Origin: Allohoeflea poritis
GTDB taxonomy: Bacteria; Pseudomonadota; Alphaproteobacteria; Rhizobiales; Rhizobiaceae
Direction of reading: 5' to 3'
Assembly (NCBI RefSeq): GCF_027889715.1
Contig: NZ_JAPJZH010000002.1
Coordinates: forward strand, 372,001 to 436,000
DNA length: 64,000 nucleotides
Positions within the stretch are counted from its first letter, which is position 1. Every line of letters begins with the position of its first letter. The notes under the pieces were generated by a model. That model did not search any database, was not told the DNA's origin, and was given only the letters and a program-made list of their open reading frames with translations. The translations under genes and the position numbers were made by a program. Below are positions 26,570-34,886 of the stretch, one piece after another.

Positions 26570-27828
26570 GGCTCCCCCCAGGCTTTCTGCACCGCCCATT
26601 GGGTGACCGGCATGAACGGCTTCCAGCCGCGATACCGGCCGATATCCTTTGCCCGAGAGACGGCGACGCGGGTCAGGCTCCCGCCATATTCGGCATGGAG
26701 CTGCGCCAGGCGCGCCTCGTTTTCCAGCGTCACCGTGTTGGCGACCAGACGTCCGCCCGGCTTGAGCGCCTGCCAGCAGGCTTCGAACACACCTTGTTCG
26801 GCCAGCCCGCCTCCGATGAAAACGGCATCGGGCGCGTCGAGATCTGCAAGTTCGTCCGGCGCGCGTCCCCAGACGATGTTGAGACGCGGCGTTCCAAGCC
26901 GGGTGGCGTTTTCGCCGATCATGGCACGGCGCTCGGACTCGGCCTCGATGGCCACCGCCTTTGCCCCGAGCGCGGCGCGCATCCATTCGATCGACACAGA
27001 ACCGCAGCCGGCGCCGACATCCCATAGAACCCCATGCGGACAGGGTTGCAGGGCCGACAGCGTAATCGCGCGCACTTCCCGTTTGGTGAGTTGCCCATCA
27101 TGGACGAACGCGTCGTCCGGCAAGCCGGGCACACACGGCAGGATCGAAACGCCCTCACCCGCCACGCATTCGATGGCCAAAACGTTGAAATCGGCAAATC
27201 GCGGATTGTCGGCATCGAAGGCGCCGGCCTCGTCCGCGGTCAGCGCGACGGTCCGTTCGGCTTTTCCGCCCATATGCTCAAGCACGGTCAGCCGCGAACC
27301 GCCATAGCCGCGCGAGACCAGCAATTGCGCGGCTTCGTGAATTGTCCGTCCGACAGAGGTCAGGGACAGGATGCGGTTTGCCGGCAGGATATGCGGCTGC
27401 AGGCCCGCCGCCGCGCGCCCGTGCAGGGAGATGCAGGCGACATCGGAAAGGCTCCAGCCCATGCGCGCCGCCGCCAGGGAAAAACCCGAGGGCGAGGGAA
27501 TGACCAGCATCTCATCGGCATCGATGGTCCGCCGCATGGTGGCGCCGATGCCGAAATGCATGGGATCGCCCGTCGCAAGGATCGTCACCGGCGTGCCGCG
27601 CCGCGCCGCCAGGAATTCGAGCGTCGGCCCAACGCCCATCGTCCAGGGCACGATCTCGCTGTTCTCCAGGCCGAGCGACGACGGGTCCAAACTGTCCAGC
27701 ACACGCTGCGGCGCAACGAGGGTTCTTGCTGACTTCATCAGGGCCAAGGCCGGTGGCGTAAGGGAATTCATCCCGTCATCGCCGATGCCCAGAATGGTCA
27801 GCCAGGCCCGTTCCGCGCCTTCACTCAT
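26566..27828 (-). CDS. cobL: Precorrin-6Y C5,15-methyltransferase (decarboxylating) CobL
   Basis: Two-domain enzyme of 420 residues. The N-terminal CbiE-like half (LTILGIGDDGMNSLTP, ATGDPMHFGIG) methylates C5. The C-terminal CbiT-like half (LWDVGAGCGSVSIEWMR near 268-284) methylates C15 and removes the C12 acetate carboxyl. The fused form is the usual arrangement in the aerobic pathway. It overlaps cobH upstream and cobI downstream by four bases each. Confidence 0.94.
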   Translation of the reverse strand: MSEGAERAWLTILGIGDDGMNSLTPPALALMKSARTLVAPQRVLDSLDPSSLGLENSEIVPWTMGVGPTLEFLAARRGTPVTILATGDPMHFGIGATMRRTIDADEMLVIPSPSGFSLAAARMGWSLSDVACISLHGRAAAGLQPHILPANRILSLTSVGRTIHEAAQLLVSRGYGGSRLTVLEHMGGKAERTVALTADEAGAFDADNPRFADFNVLAIECVAGEGVSILPCVPGLPDDAFVHDGQLTKREVRAITLSALQPCPHGVLWDVGAGCGSVSIEWMRAALGAKAVAIEAESERRAMIGENATRLGTPRLNIVWGRAPDELADLDAPDAVFIGGGLAEQGVFEACWQALKPGGRLVANTVTLENEARLAQLHAEYGGSLTRVAVSRAKDIGRYRGWKPFMPVTQWAVQKAWGEP

Positions 27829-28460
27829 GCGTCAAGTCCTCCGCCAATCGCATTGACCACAGCCGCCGCCATGGCACTGCCGCCGCGGCGCCCGCGCACC
27901 GTGACATAAGGAATTTTGGCATTTGCGATCAGCGCATCTTTCGATTCGGCGGCTCCGACAAAACCGACAGGGATGCCGACAATCAGCGCCGGCGGCTCGG
28001 CGCCACGCTCGATCATCTCAAGCAGGTGAAACAGCGCCGTCGGCGCATTGCCAACCGCGACGATCCCGCCCGCAATCTCTTCCGACAGCAGTTCGAAAGC
28101 AGCGGCAGAGCGCGTGGTCCCCAATTGCCGCGCAAGGTCCGGCGTCCGCGCGTCTGACAGGCCGCACAAAACCGGCAACCCTTCCGGAAGCAGGCGCCGC
28201 ATGATGCCGTTGCGCACCATCTCGACATCGCAGACAATCGGCCGGCCCCTCCGCAACGCCGCCTTTCCGGCTTCGGCTGCATCGCTGCTCATGACGAGAT
28301 CATCGACGATGTCGACCATCCCGCAGGCATGAATCAACCTTACAGCAACATCTTCCAATCCATTGGAAAAAGGCGACAAATCGGCCTCGCGGCGGATTGT
28401 CTCGAAGCTCAGGCGATAGATCTCCGCCGGATCGCGGATATGGTCCGGAACCGCCGCCAT
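27825..28460 (-). CDS. cobH: Precorrin-8X methylmutase CobH
   Basis: Moves the C11 methyl group to C12, giving hydrogenobyrinic acid; 211 residues. Catalytic His44 is in RLIHACGM. Other family marks are CDVEMVRNGI near 77-86, VGNAPTALFHLLE, and the C-terminal RGRRGGSAMAAA. It lies one base downstream of cbiX and overlaps cobL by four bases. Confidence 0.94.
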   Translation of the reverse strand: MAAVPDHIRDPAEIYRLSFETIRREADLSPFSNGLEDVAVRLIHACGMVDIVDDLVMSSDAAEAGKAALRRGRPIVCDVEMVRNGIMRRLLPEGLPVLCGLSDARTPDLARQLGTTRSAAAFELLSEEIAGGIVAVGNAPTALFHLLEMIERGAEPPALIVGIPVGFVGAAESKDALIANAKIPYVTVRGRRGGSAMAAAVVNAIGGGLDA

Positions 28461-28461
28461 G

Positions 28462-29580
28462 TCATTTCGGCTTCTTCATCGACACCGGTCCGTGCGGATG
28501 ATCCGCATGCGGATACGGGTGGTGATGATGATCGTGGCCATGGTGATGGTGGTGATGATCATGCTCGTGATGGTCATGATCGTGGCTGTGGTCGTGCAGC
28601 GGCGTCCACGGCAGGCCGTGCTCCCGGCAGAAGGCCTCGTCACGGCAGGAGGCGTCGCAATCGCCCTCGCAAGGGCAGTTTTCCAGCCCGCCGCCGATCC
28701 CTTCGACATGATGATGGTGGCTTTCCTGGGCAAGCCCGACCTCGGCTTCGAAGCCGAGCACCTGTTCGCGGTATTTGCACATCTGGCAGTTCATCAGCGC
28801 CTGGCCGACGCGTGTCTCCTCAACGCGGTCCTGGAACGTGTCGAGCACCAATTCATGATCGTTGAGGTAGCCCGCCTTGACGAATTCGATGTCCGGGAAA
28901 TCCGCCGCAACCTGGTCGGTATAGCTGTAGATGCGCTTCACCAGAACGCCGGTGAACAGGAAATAGGGAAAGACGATAATACGGCGATAGCCGAGCTTTG
29001 CGGCGTGCCGCAGCCCGGGTTCGACCAGAGGAAAGGTAACACCCGAATAGCAGGTTTCCGCCCACCCGAAGCCCATGCCCTCCCAGAGCATGCGCATGAC
29101 CTTGGAAACGTTGGAGTTGGCGTCCGGATCGGACGCACCGCGGCCGACGACCATGAGCAGCGTCTCCTGCAGCGCGACCTCGCCATTTGCCGCATTGGCG
29201 GCATCCACGGCCTCCTGAATGCGCGCGCCGGCAGCGCGGATCATCTTCAGATCGACACCAAGTTCACGGCCATATTCGATGCTCATGCCCGGATTTTGCG
29301 CCTGGTAGGTGTTGAGCACCGACGGAATATCGTTCTTCGCATGACCTGCGGCAAACAGCATGCCCGGAACCGCCAGAACGCGCGTCACACCCCGGTCGCG
29401 CAGCTTGTCGAGACCGGAATGAATCACCGGATTGCAGAATTCCAGATAACCGTATTCGACCGGAGTCTGCGGATAACGTTTCTTGAGCCCTTCGGCGACC
29501 TTGGCGAATTCACGCGCCGCGTTCTGGTTGCGGCTGCCGTGACCGCAGACCATGATGCCGAGTTTGTCCTGCACGCTCAT
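28462..29580 (-). CDS. cbiX: Long CbiX-type sirohydrochlorin cobaltochelatase with Cys- and His-rich tail
   Basis: Type II chelatase of 372 residues, two fused chelatase halves. The metal-site histidines are in CGHGSRNQN (His14) and in AAGHAKND (His80). The CxxC pair Cys265/Cys268 in MNCQMC matches the MXCXXC iron-sulfur motif known in long CbiX proteins. The tail is unusual: a Cys cluster at 302-318 (five Cys in 17 residues), then at 329-363 a run very rich in His and Asp that probably stores or delivers cobalt. CbiX normally inserts Co2+ early into sirohydrochlorin, yet cobN for late insertion is also present. Its start overlaps the small upstream gene. Confidence 0.9.
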   Translation of the reverse strand: MSVQDKLGIMVCGHGSRNQNAAREFAKVAEGLKKRYPQTPVEYGYLEFCNPVIHSGLDKLRDRGVTRVLAVPGMLFAAGHAKNDIPSVLNTYQAQNPGMSIEYGRELGVDLKMIRAAGARIQEAVDAANAANGEVALQETLLMVVGRGASDPDANSNVSKVMRMLWEGMGFGWAETCYSGVTFPLVEPGLRHAAKLGYRRIIVFPYFLFTGVLVKRIYSYTDQVAADFPDIEFVKAGYLNDHELVLDTFQDRVEETRVGQALMNCQMCKYREQVLGFEAEVGLAQESHHHHVEGIGGGLENCPCEGDCDASCRDEAFCREHGLPWTPLHDHSHDHDHHEHDHHHHHHGHDHHHHPYPHADHPHGPVSMKKPK

Positions 29581-29813
29581 GCCTGCACGCCTTCGGCCTG
29601 ATCATCGGCCTCTTCGGCATCGGGCTCTTCTTCATCGGCCGGCTTCCTCTTTCCGGCCTTGGCCACCAGCGCCGCAAGCGCGGCCGCGCCCAGCACGGCT
29701 GCCAGCCCAACCCAGTGGGCGTGTCCGGCAAGTTCACCGACATGGCCGGCATGGGCATGGGCCGTGCCCGACGAAAAAATGAATGCTGCAAGAACACTGA
29801 ATATGCGTGTCAT
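29577..29813 (-). CDS. Small His-rich exported membrane protein at the head of the cbiX operon
   Basis: Predicted protein of 78 residues, not recognised as a named enzyme. ATG 29813 follows GGGGTG at nine bases; a GTG three codons upstream is possible. Residues 1-21 look like a signal peptide ending in AHA. A His motif HAGHVGELAGHAHW follows at 21-34, then one membrane helix (about 36-54) and a highly acidic cytoplasmic tail. The stop overlaps the cbiX start by four bases, so it is co-translated with the cobalt chelatase. A role in capturing or handing over cobalt is plausible but inferred. It is not a clear match to CbtB, which also has a single helix and histidines. Confidence 0.75.
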   Translation of the reverse strand: MTRIFSVLAAFIFSSGTAHAHAGHVGELAGHAHWVGLAAVLGAAALAALVAKAGKRKPADEEEPDAEEADDQAEGVQA

Positions 29814-30190
29814 CCCGATCACCCCGCTGGCATTTGTCGTGCACGAAACGCCGCGGAGGGCAAAGCCCGCCGGCCCGGTCTGGACAGCTCCGGAATGAGC
29901 CCCCTGTTTGGGTCGGCCGCACCGGAATTTCTCTCAGCCCGCATTTAATCGGGCGCCGTCACACGCTTAAATCTTTGTAGGCAAAGCACCAATCGGCGTC
30001 AAACATATTCGCGGCGGATTACGAGACGAAAGCGACACGATATCGCGAGCCTGGGTCGTTTGTTTGCCCACGGAAATCGAGTTACAGATCAAAAAGGAAA
30101 GCTATGCTGCGTTCCTTACCAAGGACCCAATGCCCGGACGTCATTCACAATCCGTGTCATCGCCACGCGCGCCGATGCTTTCACTGATTG
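29814..30190. other. Intergenic leader of the cbiX-cob operon
   Basis: 377 bases without a convincing gene. On the minus strand it is the probable promoter and leader of the cbiX to cobM operon. It was searched for the conserved cobalamin riboswitch blocks (the AGCCAGGAGACCTGCC type box and the CCCGC..CTGTA..GCGG core) and they are absent. A TPP-like CTGAGA occurs but without the matching ACCTGA half. No terminator for the gene ending at 30191 is evident. Confidence 0.6.
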
Positions 30191-30841
30191 TCAGTAAAGG
30201 GTCTTCTTGTACTGATCTTCCAGTTGGTCATCCAATTTTCGCATCTCATCGTCATCGCTTGGCGCACCCGTCGTTTGATCCAGAATGATTTTCACAAGCG
30301 ACGGCATTTCGTCGCGATTTTGAAAATGATCCGGGTTCCACAATTGAGAGCGCCGAAATGCCTTGGCACAATGCATGAAAACGGTATCAACTTTTACCAC
30401 GATTGCGATTTTGGGAATGCGGTCATTAACACGCATGCCTTCGAGGATTTCGGGATCGTTCACCAGGCTGGCCTGCCCGTTCACACGCAGCGTATCGTCA
30501 AATCCGGGAACGATGAACAATAGTCCAACGCTTGGGTTGGAAAGGATATTGACCATTGTATCGAGACGGTTATTGCCGGGCCGATCAGGGATCGCCAACG
30601 TGTGTTGATCAAGGACTTTGACAAAGCCAACCGGGTCTCCGCGAGGGCTGACATCCGCTTTCCCATCCGAATTCTGCGTGCCGATACATATAAATGGCGA
30701 GCGCCTGATAAAGGCCTGCGCATATTTGGCGAGCGCGCTCTGACACTTCTGAATGGCCAGGGTATGTTGCGCCTGAAACAGACTTCGAAGCCTTTGTTCA
30801 TCTGTTATGGCAAATTCTGGATTGACCTTGAATTCCTTCAT
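30191..30841 (-). CDS. Pyridoxamine 5'-phosphate oxidase-family flavoprotein (MSMEG_1061-like)
   Basis: Split-barrel FMN-binding protein, 216 residues. SPFICIGTQNSDGKADVSPRGDPVGFV (about 48-74) and IPDRPGNNRLDTMVNIL are typical of the PPOX-class MSMEG_1061 family, whose substrates are mostly unknown. It is not true PdxH. The ATG at 30841 overlaps by ATGA the stop of an upstream 58-codon frame. Base composition is lower in GC than in the flanking cob genes, which suggests a separate origin. Confidence 0.82.
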   Translation of the reverse strand: MKEFKVNPEFAITDEQRLRSLFQAQHTLAIQKCQSALAKYAQAFIRRSPFICIGTQNSDGKADVSPRGDPVGFVKVLDQHTLAIPDRPGNNRLDTMVNILSNPSVGLLFIVPGFDDTLRVNGQASLVNDPEILEGMRVNDRIPKIAIVVKVDTVFMHCAKAFRRSQLWNPDHFQNRDEMPSLVKIILDQTTGAPSDDDEMRKLDDQLEDQYKKTLY

Positions 30842-31014
30842 CGAATTGCCTTTCGAAGCTCGCTTGTCGGTTCGAGCAGCCTTTTCTGAATGGCCGGCTC
30901 CAAAATATCATCGCGTTCATTCGGTCGCGACAAATCAACGCCATAGGGAAATAGTCGCTGTTCAGCCTCGAGAAACAGACGGAACACGGAACCGGCATGC
31001 AACCGATAATCCAC
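30838..31014 (-). pseudogene. Possible 58-codon gene or gene remnant coupled to the PPOX gene
   Basis: A frame ending in TGA at 30838-30840 overlaps the PPOX-family start by ATGA. From GTG 31014 it would give 58 residues (FRLFLEAEQRLFPYGVD, then a charged helical end RLLEPTSELRKAIR). The protein looks natural, but no good ribosome site precedes it. The frame continues upstream only as non-protein-like sequence into the next gene's 3' end. It may be the C-terminal stub of a longer gene lost by deletion, or a small real gene. Family not recognised. Confidence 0.35.
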
Positions 31015-31040
31015 CCGCTCAGACCGTGCATCTCTTCGCT

Positions 31041-31784
31041 TCAACCGTATTTGTTCAGAGCGTCGGCGACCGACATTCGAGGCACCCGCATTGTGCCGTC
31101 GGTCCGCACCTCGGCCGCCTCCATGTCCAGGTTGAAAATCTCGTAGGAATGTTCTGTCCGATCGTCGAGGCCGGTCACGATGATGTCGAAAGTATGTGAC
31201 GGCTCTTCGGCAATGAACCAATGCACATTGTCCTCGTCCTCGCCGATTGACGACAGGTCGCCCGCCGTGATCCTCCGCTCCACCGTCGGTCGCACGACAA
31301 GCGACTGCGTGTCGCGAGAGACCTGATCATATTGACGAAGCCTGAAAGCACCGGTCAACGGCAGGTGGGCCGAGACCATGTTCGCGTGTCCGTGCGGAAT
31401 AATCGATCTGCCCGTGTCGACCGCAAACAGCTTCGGCACAAAGCTGAGGGTCCTGCCCTGACCGGCGCCGAACCTTATGCGCGCGGTTGAAACGCCAAGA
31501 TCGGCAAATCCAATCCGCGATGCAAGCCGGTCAAAATCGATGGCTTGCATCAGCTCTGTCTCGGAAACCCTGGACGTCAGGTCATCGATGCCCGCGCGCC
31601 AGTCGGCCACGGAGATAAGCTCGCCACGCAGCGCTCCGGAAATCTCGTCGATCTTAACGACTAGACGCTCGATCTCGCGGCCGGCGGGGCCTGCAAGGAC
31701 AGAGGTGCCATTGCACAGTCCGAGCAACGATGTAACCGCGCCCAAATAGGCAACAACAGAGCGTCTCGTCATCGGTGATGTCAT
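31041..31784 (-). CDS. Hypothetical exported protein with twin-arginine-like leader
   Basis: 247 residues, not recognised. Residues 1-31 (MTRRSVVAYLG, then a hydrophobic run and VLAG) resemble a Tat signal, though the full SRRxFLK consensus is not met. Residues 35-75 look helical. From about 100 the protein is beta-rich, with PHGHANMVSAHLPLTGAFRLRQY around 130-152 suggesting a cupin-like barrel with possible metal-binding histidines. ESSG-like acidic segments follow. It could be a periplasmic cupin-fold protein; no reaction can be proposed. It stands upstream of the PPOX gene on the same strand, 26 bases before the 58-codon frame. Confidence 0.65.
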   Translation of the reverse strand: MTSPMTRRSVVAYLGAVTSLLGLCNGTSVLAGPAGREIERLVVKIDEISGALRGELISVADWRAGIDDLTSRVSETELMQAIDFDRLASRIGFADLGVSTARIRFGAGQGRTLSFVPKLFAVDTGRSIIPHGHANMVSAHLPLTGAFRLRQYDQVSRDTQSLVVRPTVERRITAGDLSSIGEDEDNVHWFIAEEPSHTFDIIVTGLDDRTEHSYEIFNLDMEAAEVRTDGTMRVPRMSVADALNKYG

Positions 31785-31972
31785 GGCGACAGACTACGCG
31801 AGTCGGATAGTCGCCACAACGCAGACGATAGCGTCAGACGCATTCAAAGCTCCGTCGTCGAGAAATGGCCGGGCCGCTGCAATCCTGCGACCAAGCCCGG
31901 TGCTTTCAATCAGTTCCCTGTTGCCCTCCCCGCACCGGCCACTAGTTTAACTGCGAAAAAGGAGAAAGCGCG

Positions 31973-32812
31973 ATGACCCACCCCGCATTCAACTCAGATT
32001 CCGTCGCCGTCATTACCGGAGGCGCATCGGGGATCGGCCTGGCTTCGGCAACGAAGTTCGCGGGCATGGGCATGTGCCTGGCGATCGTCGATCGTGCCGA
32101 AGACAAGCTGGCCGATGCCGAAAGCGCCCTGCGTGCAGCCGGTGCATCGGACGTGATGACGGCGGCAACCGACATCTCCGACCGCGCACAGGTCGAGGCG
32201 CTGGAAGCCGAGGTGACAAACCGCTTTGGCGGCACGGACATTCTTATGAACAATGCCGGGATCGGCATGCGCTCATCCTGCCTCGGCCCGCTTGAAGCCT
32301 GGCAGTCGACGCTCGACGTCAATCTCTGGGGCGCGGTCCACGGCACACAGGTCTTCGCGCCCGGCATGATCGCGCGCGGACGGCCCGGCGCGATCATCAA
32401 CACCGGTTCCAAACAGGGCATCACCACGCCTCCCGGCAATCCGGCCTACAATGTCTCCAAGGCGGCGCTCAAGGCCTTCACCGAAGCGCTTGCCTATGAG
32501 TTTCGCAACACCGAGAACTGCCAGATCACCGCGCACCTTCTCATCCCGGGCTTCGTTCATACGGGAATGATCGGGCTTGCCGAAAAACCGCCCGCCGCAT
32601 GGACGGCCGAGCAGACGGCGGATTTCTTCATCGACAGTGTGAACCGCGGCGATTTCTACATCCTTTGCCCCGACAATGACGTTCCGCGACCGCTCGATGA
32701 AAAACGCATTGCCTGGGCGATCGGCGACATCATCGAGAACCGCCCGCCGCTCAGCCGCTGGCATCCGGACTATGCCGACGCTTTCGCGGCCTACATTGAA
32801 GGCGATGAGTAG
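31973..32812 (+). CDS. SDR family oxidoreductase
   Basis: Short-chain dehydrogenase, 279 residues. It has TGGASGIG near residues 15-22, NNAGIG around 90, catalytic Ser and YNVSK near 158-162. The C-terminus is about 30 residues longer than a minimal SDR and ends in an acidic WHPDYADAFAAYIEGDE segment. AAGGAG lies 10 bases upstream of the ATG. It lies 107 bases before a quinone-reductase-like gene on the same strand, probably a two-gene unit. The substrate is unknown. Confidence 0.87.
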   Translation: MTHPAFNSDSVAVITGGASGIGLASATKFAGMGMCLAIVDRAEDKLADAESALRAAGASDVMTAATDISDRAQVEALEAEVTNRFGGTDILMNNAGIGMRSSCLGPLEAWQSTLDVNLWGAVHGTQVFAPGMIARGRPGAIINTGSKQGITTPPGNPAYNVSKAALKAFTEALAYEFRNTENCQITAHLLIPGFVHTGMIGLAEKPPAAWTAEQTADFFIDSVNRGDFYILCPDNDVPRPLDEKRIAWAIGDIIENRPPLSRWHPDYADAFAAYIEGDE

Positions 32813-32919
32813 TGCGAACAGCATTTCGCCTTGACTTTCCCGCGCACGGCGTCAGCATCCGCTGCGCCAACTGACGACAGGACAAGCTCCACCGATCCCG
32901 CTCCAGAGGAGAAAACACA

Positions 32920-33894
32920 ATGAAAGCCGTTCGATTCCATGAGTTTGGCGGGCCGGAAGTCCTTCGGTTGGAAGAGGTGGAGGATCCGGTGCCGGGTCCC
33001 GATGACGTGGTCTTTCGCGTCAGGGCCATCGGCATCAATCCGGCCGATACATATATGCGCACCGGCACCTATCGCATTCCGCCGGACCTGCCCTGCATCC
33101 CCGGAGGCGATGCGGCCGGCGACATCGTTGCGGTCGGCGACAATGTCACGGATTTCAAGCCGGGCGACCGGGTTTTCACCGGTGTCTCGGTTGGCCTTGA
33201 TTTCACCGGATGCTATGCGGAACTGGCAAGACGCCCGTCCGCTCATGTGACGCGCATTCCCGATTCGGTCAGCTATGCGGCGGCGGCGACCTTCGGGGTC
33301 TCGTACCCGACGGCGCACTACGCCCTCTTCGAACGCGGCGGAGCGAAAGCCGGCGAGACCGTTTTCATACACGGGGCCAGCGGATCGGTGGGCACGTCCG
33401 CGATCCAGCTTGCAAAGCGCGCGGGCCTCAAAGTCATCGGCAGCGCCGGATCGAGCGCGGGCATGGACCTGGTCATGAGCCAGGGCGCGGACCACGCCGT
33501 CAATCATACGGACGACAATTATCTCGATGCCGTCATTGCGGCGAATGGCGGCAACGGGCCGGATCTCATTCTGGAAATGCTTGCCAATGTGAACCTCGCG
33601 GCGGACATGGAGATCGCCGCTCTGCACGGACGCATTATCGTCATCGGCAACCGGGGCGAGATCGAGATCAACCCGCGCATGGCGATGGCCAAGGAACTGG
33701 ATATTCGCGGCATCATGCTCTGGAACGTGACGCAAGAGCAGTTGGCAGCGATCATGAAGGATATTCTGGCCGATGCTGCCGACGGCTCAATTCACCCCGT
33801 CGTGGGTCGCGAGCTGCCGCTGGCCGATGCCGCCAAGGCGCATGAACTGGTGCTTCAAAACGGCAATGCCGGTAAAATCGTCCTGATACCCTGA
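32920..33894 (+). CDS. Zinc-free MDR family NADPH:quinone reductase-like protein
   Basis: Medium-chain reductase of the QOR type, 324 residues. The N-terminal KAVRFHEFGGPEVL and GINPADTYMR, the nucleotide motif HGASGSVGTSAIQLA near 147-161 and the absence of the zinc-lobe cysteines all fit quinone oxidoreductases. GAGGAG lies nine bases upstream of ATG 32920. It probably reduces quinones or enals with NADPH. It follows an SDR on the same strand. Confidence 0.88.
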   Translation: MKAVRFHEFGGPEVLRLEEVEDPVPGPDDVVFRVRAIGINPADTYMRTGTYRIPPDLPCIPGGDAAGDIVAVGDNVTDFKPGDRVFTGVSVGLDFTGCYAELARRPSAHVTRIPDSVSYAAAATFGVSYPTAHYALFERGGAKAGETVFIHGASGSVGTSAIQLAKRAGLKVIGSAGSSAGMDLVMSQGADHAVNHTDDNYLDAVIAANGGNGPDLILEMLANVNLAADMEIAALHGRIIVIGNRGEIEINPRMAMAKELDIRGIMLWNVTQEQLAAIMKDILADAADGSIHPVVGRELPLADAAKAHELVLQNGNAGKIVLIP

Positions 33895-34025
33895 TTTGGT
33901 GGGGCGCGTTGCAAATTGCAAATTTTATAAGCTGCCTGAACGACCGCGTGGTAAATTTCCGGTTCAGTCTGGGCAGTTCAATACGCATCTTTCATTTCAC
34001 GCCCGCTTGTCCGATTAACAACACC

Positions 34026-34088
34026 AGAAAAATCTAATTCACTTCTTAGAAAAATCTAAACTTGAAAAATTCAGATTTTAGATTAATC
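34026..34088. repeat. AT-rich iterated TTAGATTTT boxes upstream of the orphan gene
   Basis: The 12-mer AGAAAAATCTAA occurs twice in the same orientation, at 34026-34037 and 34048-34059, exactly 22 bases apart (two helical turns). An inverted version, TTTTAGATTAATCT, follows at about 34076-34089. The array ends about 25 bases before the start of the AT-rich gene at 34116. The spacing is typical of a protein-binding array, perhaps for a xenogeneic silencer or an autoregulator. No known motif name can be given. Confidence 0.5.
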
Positions 34089-34115
34089 TTAACTCTGAAG
34101 AAACTCACGGAGTGA

Positions 34116-34799
34116 ATGATGGAACTAAGTGGACGCGTCCGGATACTCGATAATGCTGGATTTGGCGTATGGAAAGTTGAGGCCACCCCCAAAGACCTAC
34201 AGTTTTTGGGAAAACCGCTTGCGCGTGCGCATGGGAGGTCCGTCATCTCATTGCAGAACTGGAAGCTTTCTGAAGACAAAAACTTCCTAACGTTCCCAAT
34301 AGACAAAGCAAGTGTGCTTTTGCTTGGTGACAATGAAGACTGCATCGCCATTGATCGGGAAGCTTCAACTGACAAATTATCAAGTTCAAAAAAGAAGCCT
34401 GATAGCTTTGCGACTCAAAGAAGTGCTATGATCTCACAACAAAATCCCACTTTTGGAGATCAAGCATTTATAGCAGCCTGCGAAGCGGAGGCTCTGCCAC
34501 CTAAAATCGTCGAACTTGGCAAGAAATTTCTTTCGCGCGTACGAGATTTTTCAAATGATAGACTTCGAGAAGGAAAGCACAGGAAGTGGGTAACTTACCC
34601 CAAAAACTTCCTTGCTCTAACGATTCAAAACCGTAACCAACAGTTTTGTGTTCATGTCAGAAAAACTAGCGTACTGGATTCTCTGACTGGCAGTTTGGAT
34701 ATTCGCGACGACAGACCTGGCTATGTTAGGTTCTGGTTACAGGACGAATCTCAACTGGAGGCGGCAGTGACCGCATCAAAAGGTTCTTTTGACGTGTAG
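34116..34799 (+). CDS. Orphan hypothetical protein in AT-rich island
   Basis: 227 residues, family not recognised. ATG 34116 is followed at once by a second ATG; GGAG lies three to four bases upstream. The protein looks soluble: a small N-terminal domain (residues 1-80, beta-rich), a Ser/Lys-rich linker (about 88-110), then a domain with FIAACEAEALPPKIVELGKK and KNFLALTIQNRNQQFCVHVR. The latter resembles the DNA- or ligand-binding end of some restriction/defence or DUF-type proteins, but no safe match. Base and codon use is much richer in A and T than in neighbouring genes, a sign of recent transfer. It converges on cobO. Confidence 0.7.
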   Translation: MMELSGRVRILDNAGFGVWKVEATPKDLQFLGKPLARAHGRSVISLQNWKLSEDKNFLTFPIDKASVLLLGDNEDCIAIDREASTDKLSSSKKKPDSFATQRSAMISQQNPTFGDQAFIAACEAEALPPKIVELGKKFLSRVRDFSNDRLREGKHRKWVTYPKNFLALTIQNRNQQFCVHVRKTSVLDSLTGSLDIRDDRPGYVRFWLQDESQLEAAVTASKGSFDV

Positions 34800-34886
34800 C
34801 AACCAATTTTGATGAGCCGTCGATCAAGGCAAGTAAAGCATTCATCACATTTGCTTTTCTCGCTGCCCCGCTCAATGAGATCCAGC

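Noticed and set aside
28500-28610. Tandem DNA repeat with a TGATGATGGTG-like pattern
   Set aside because: It is the coding consequence of the His/Asp-rich tail of CbiX on the other strand, not an independent repeat.
29814-30190. Cobalamin riboswitch before the cbiX operon
   Set aside because: None of the conserved blocks found at 41147-41467 is present in either strand here.
33908-33925. Tandem TTGCAAA near the end of the quinone-reductase-like gene
   Set aside because: Only two units, no gene downstream in suitable position and no palindrome; likely chance in an AT-rich stretch.
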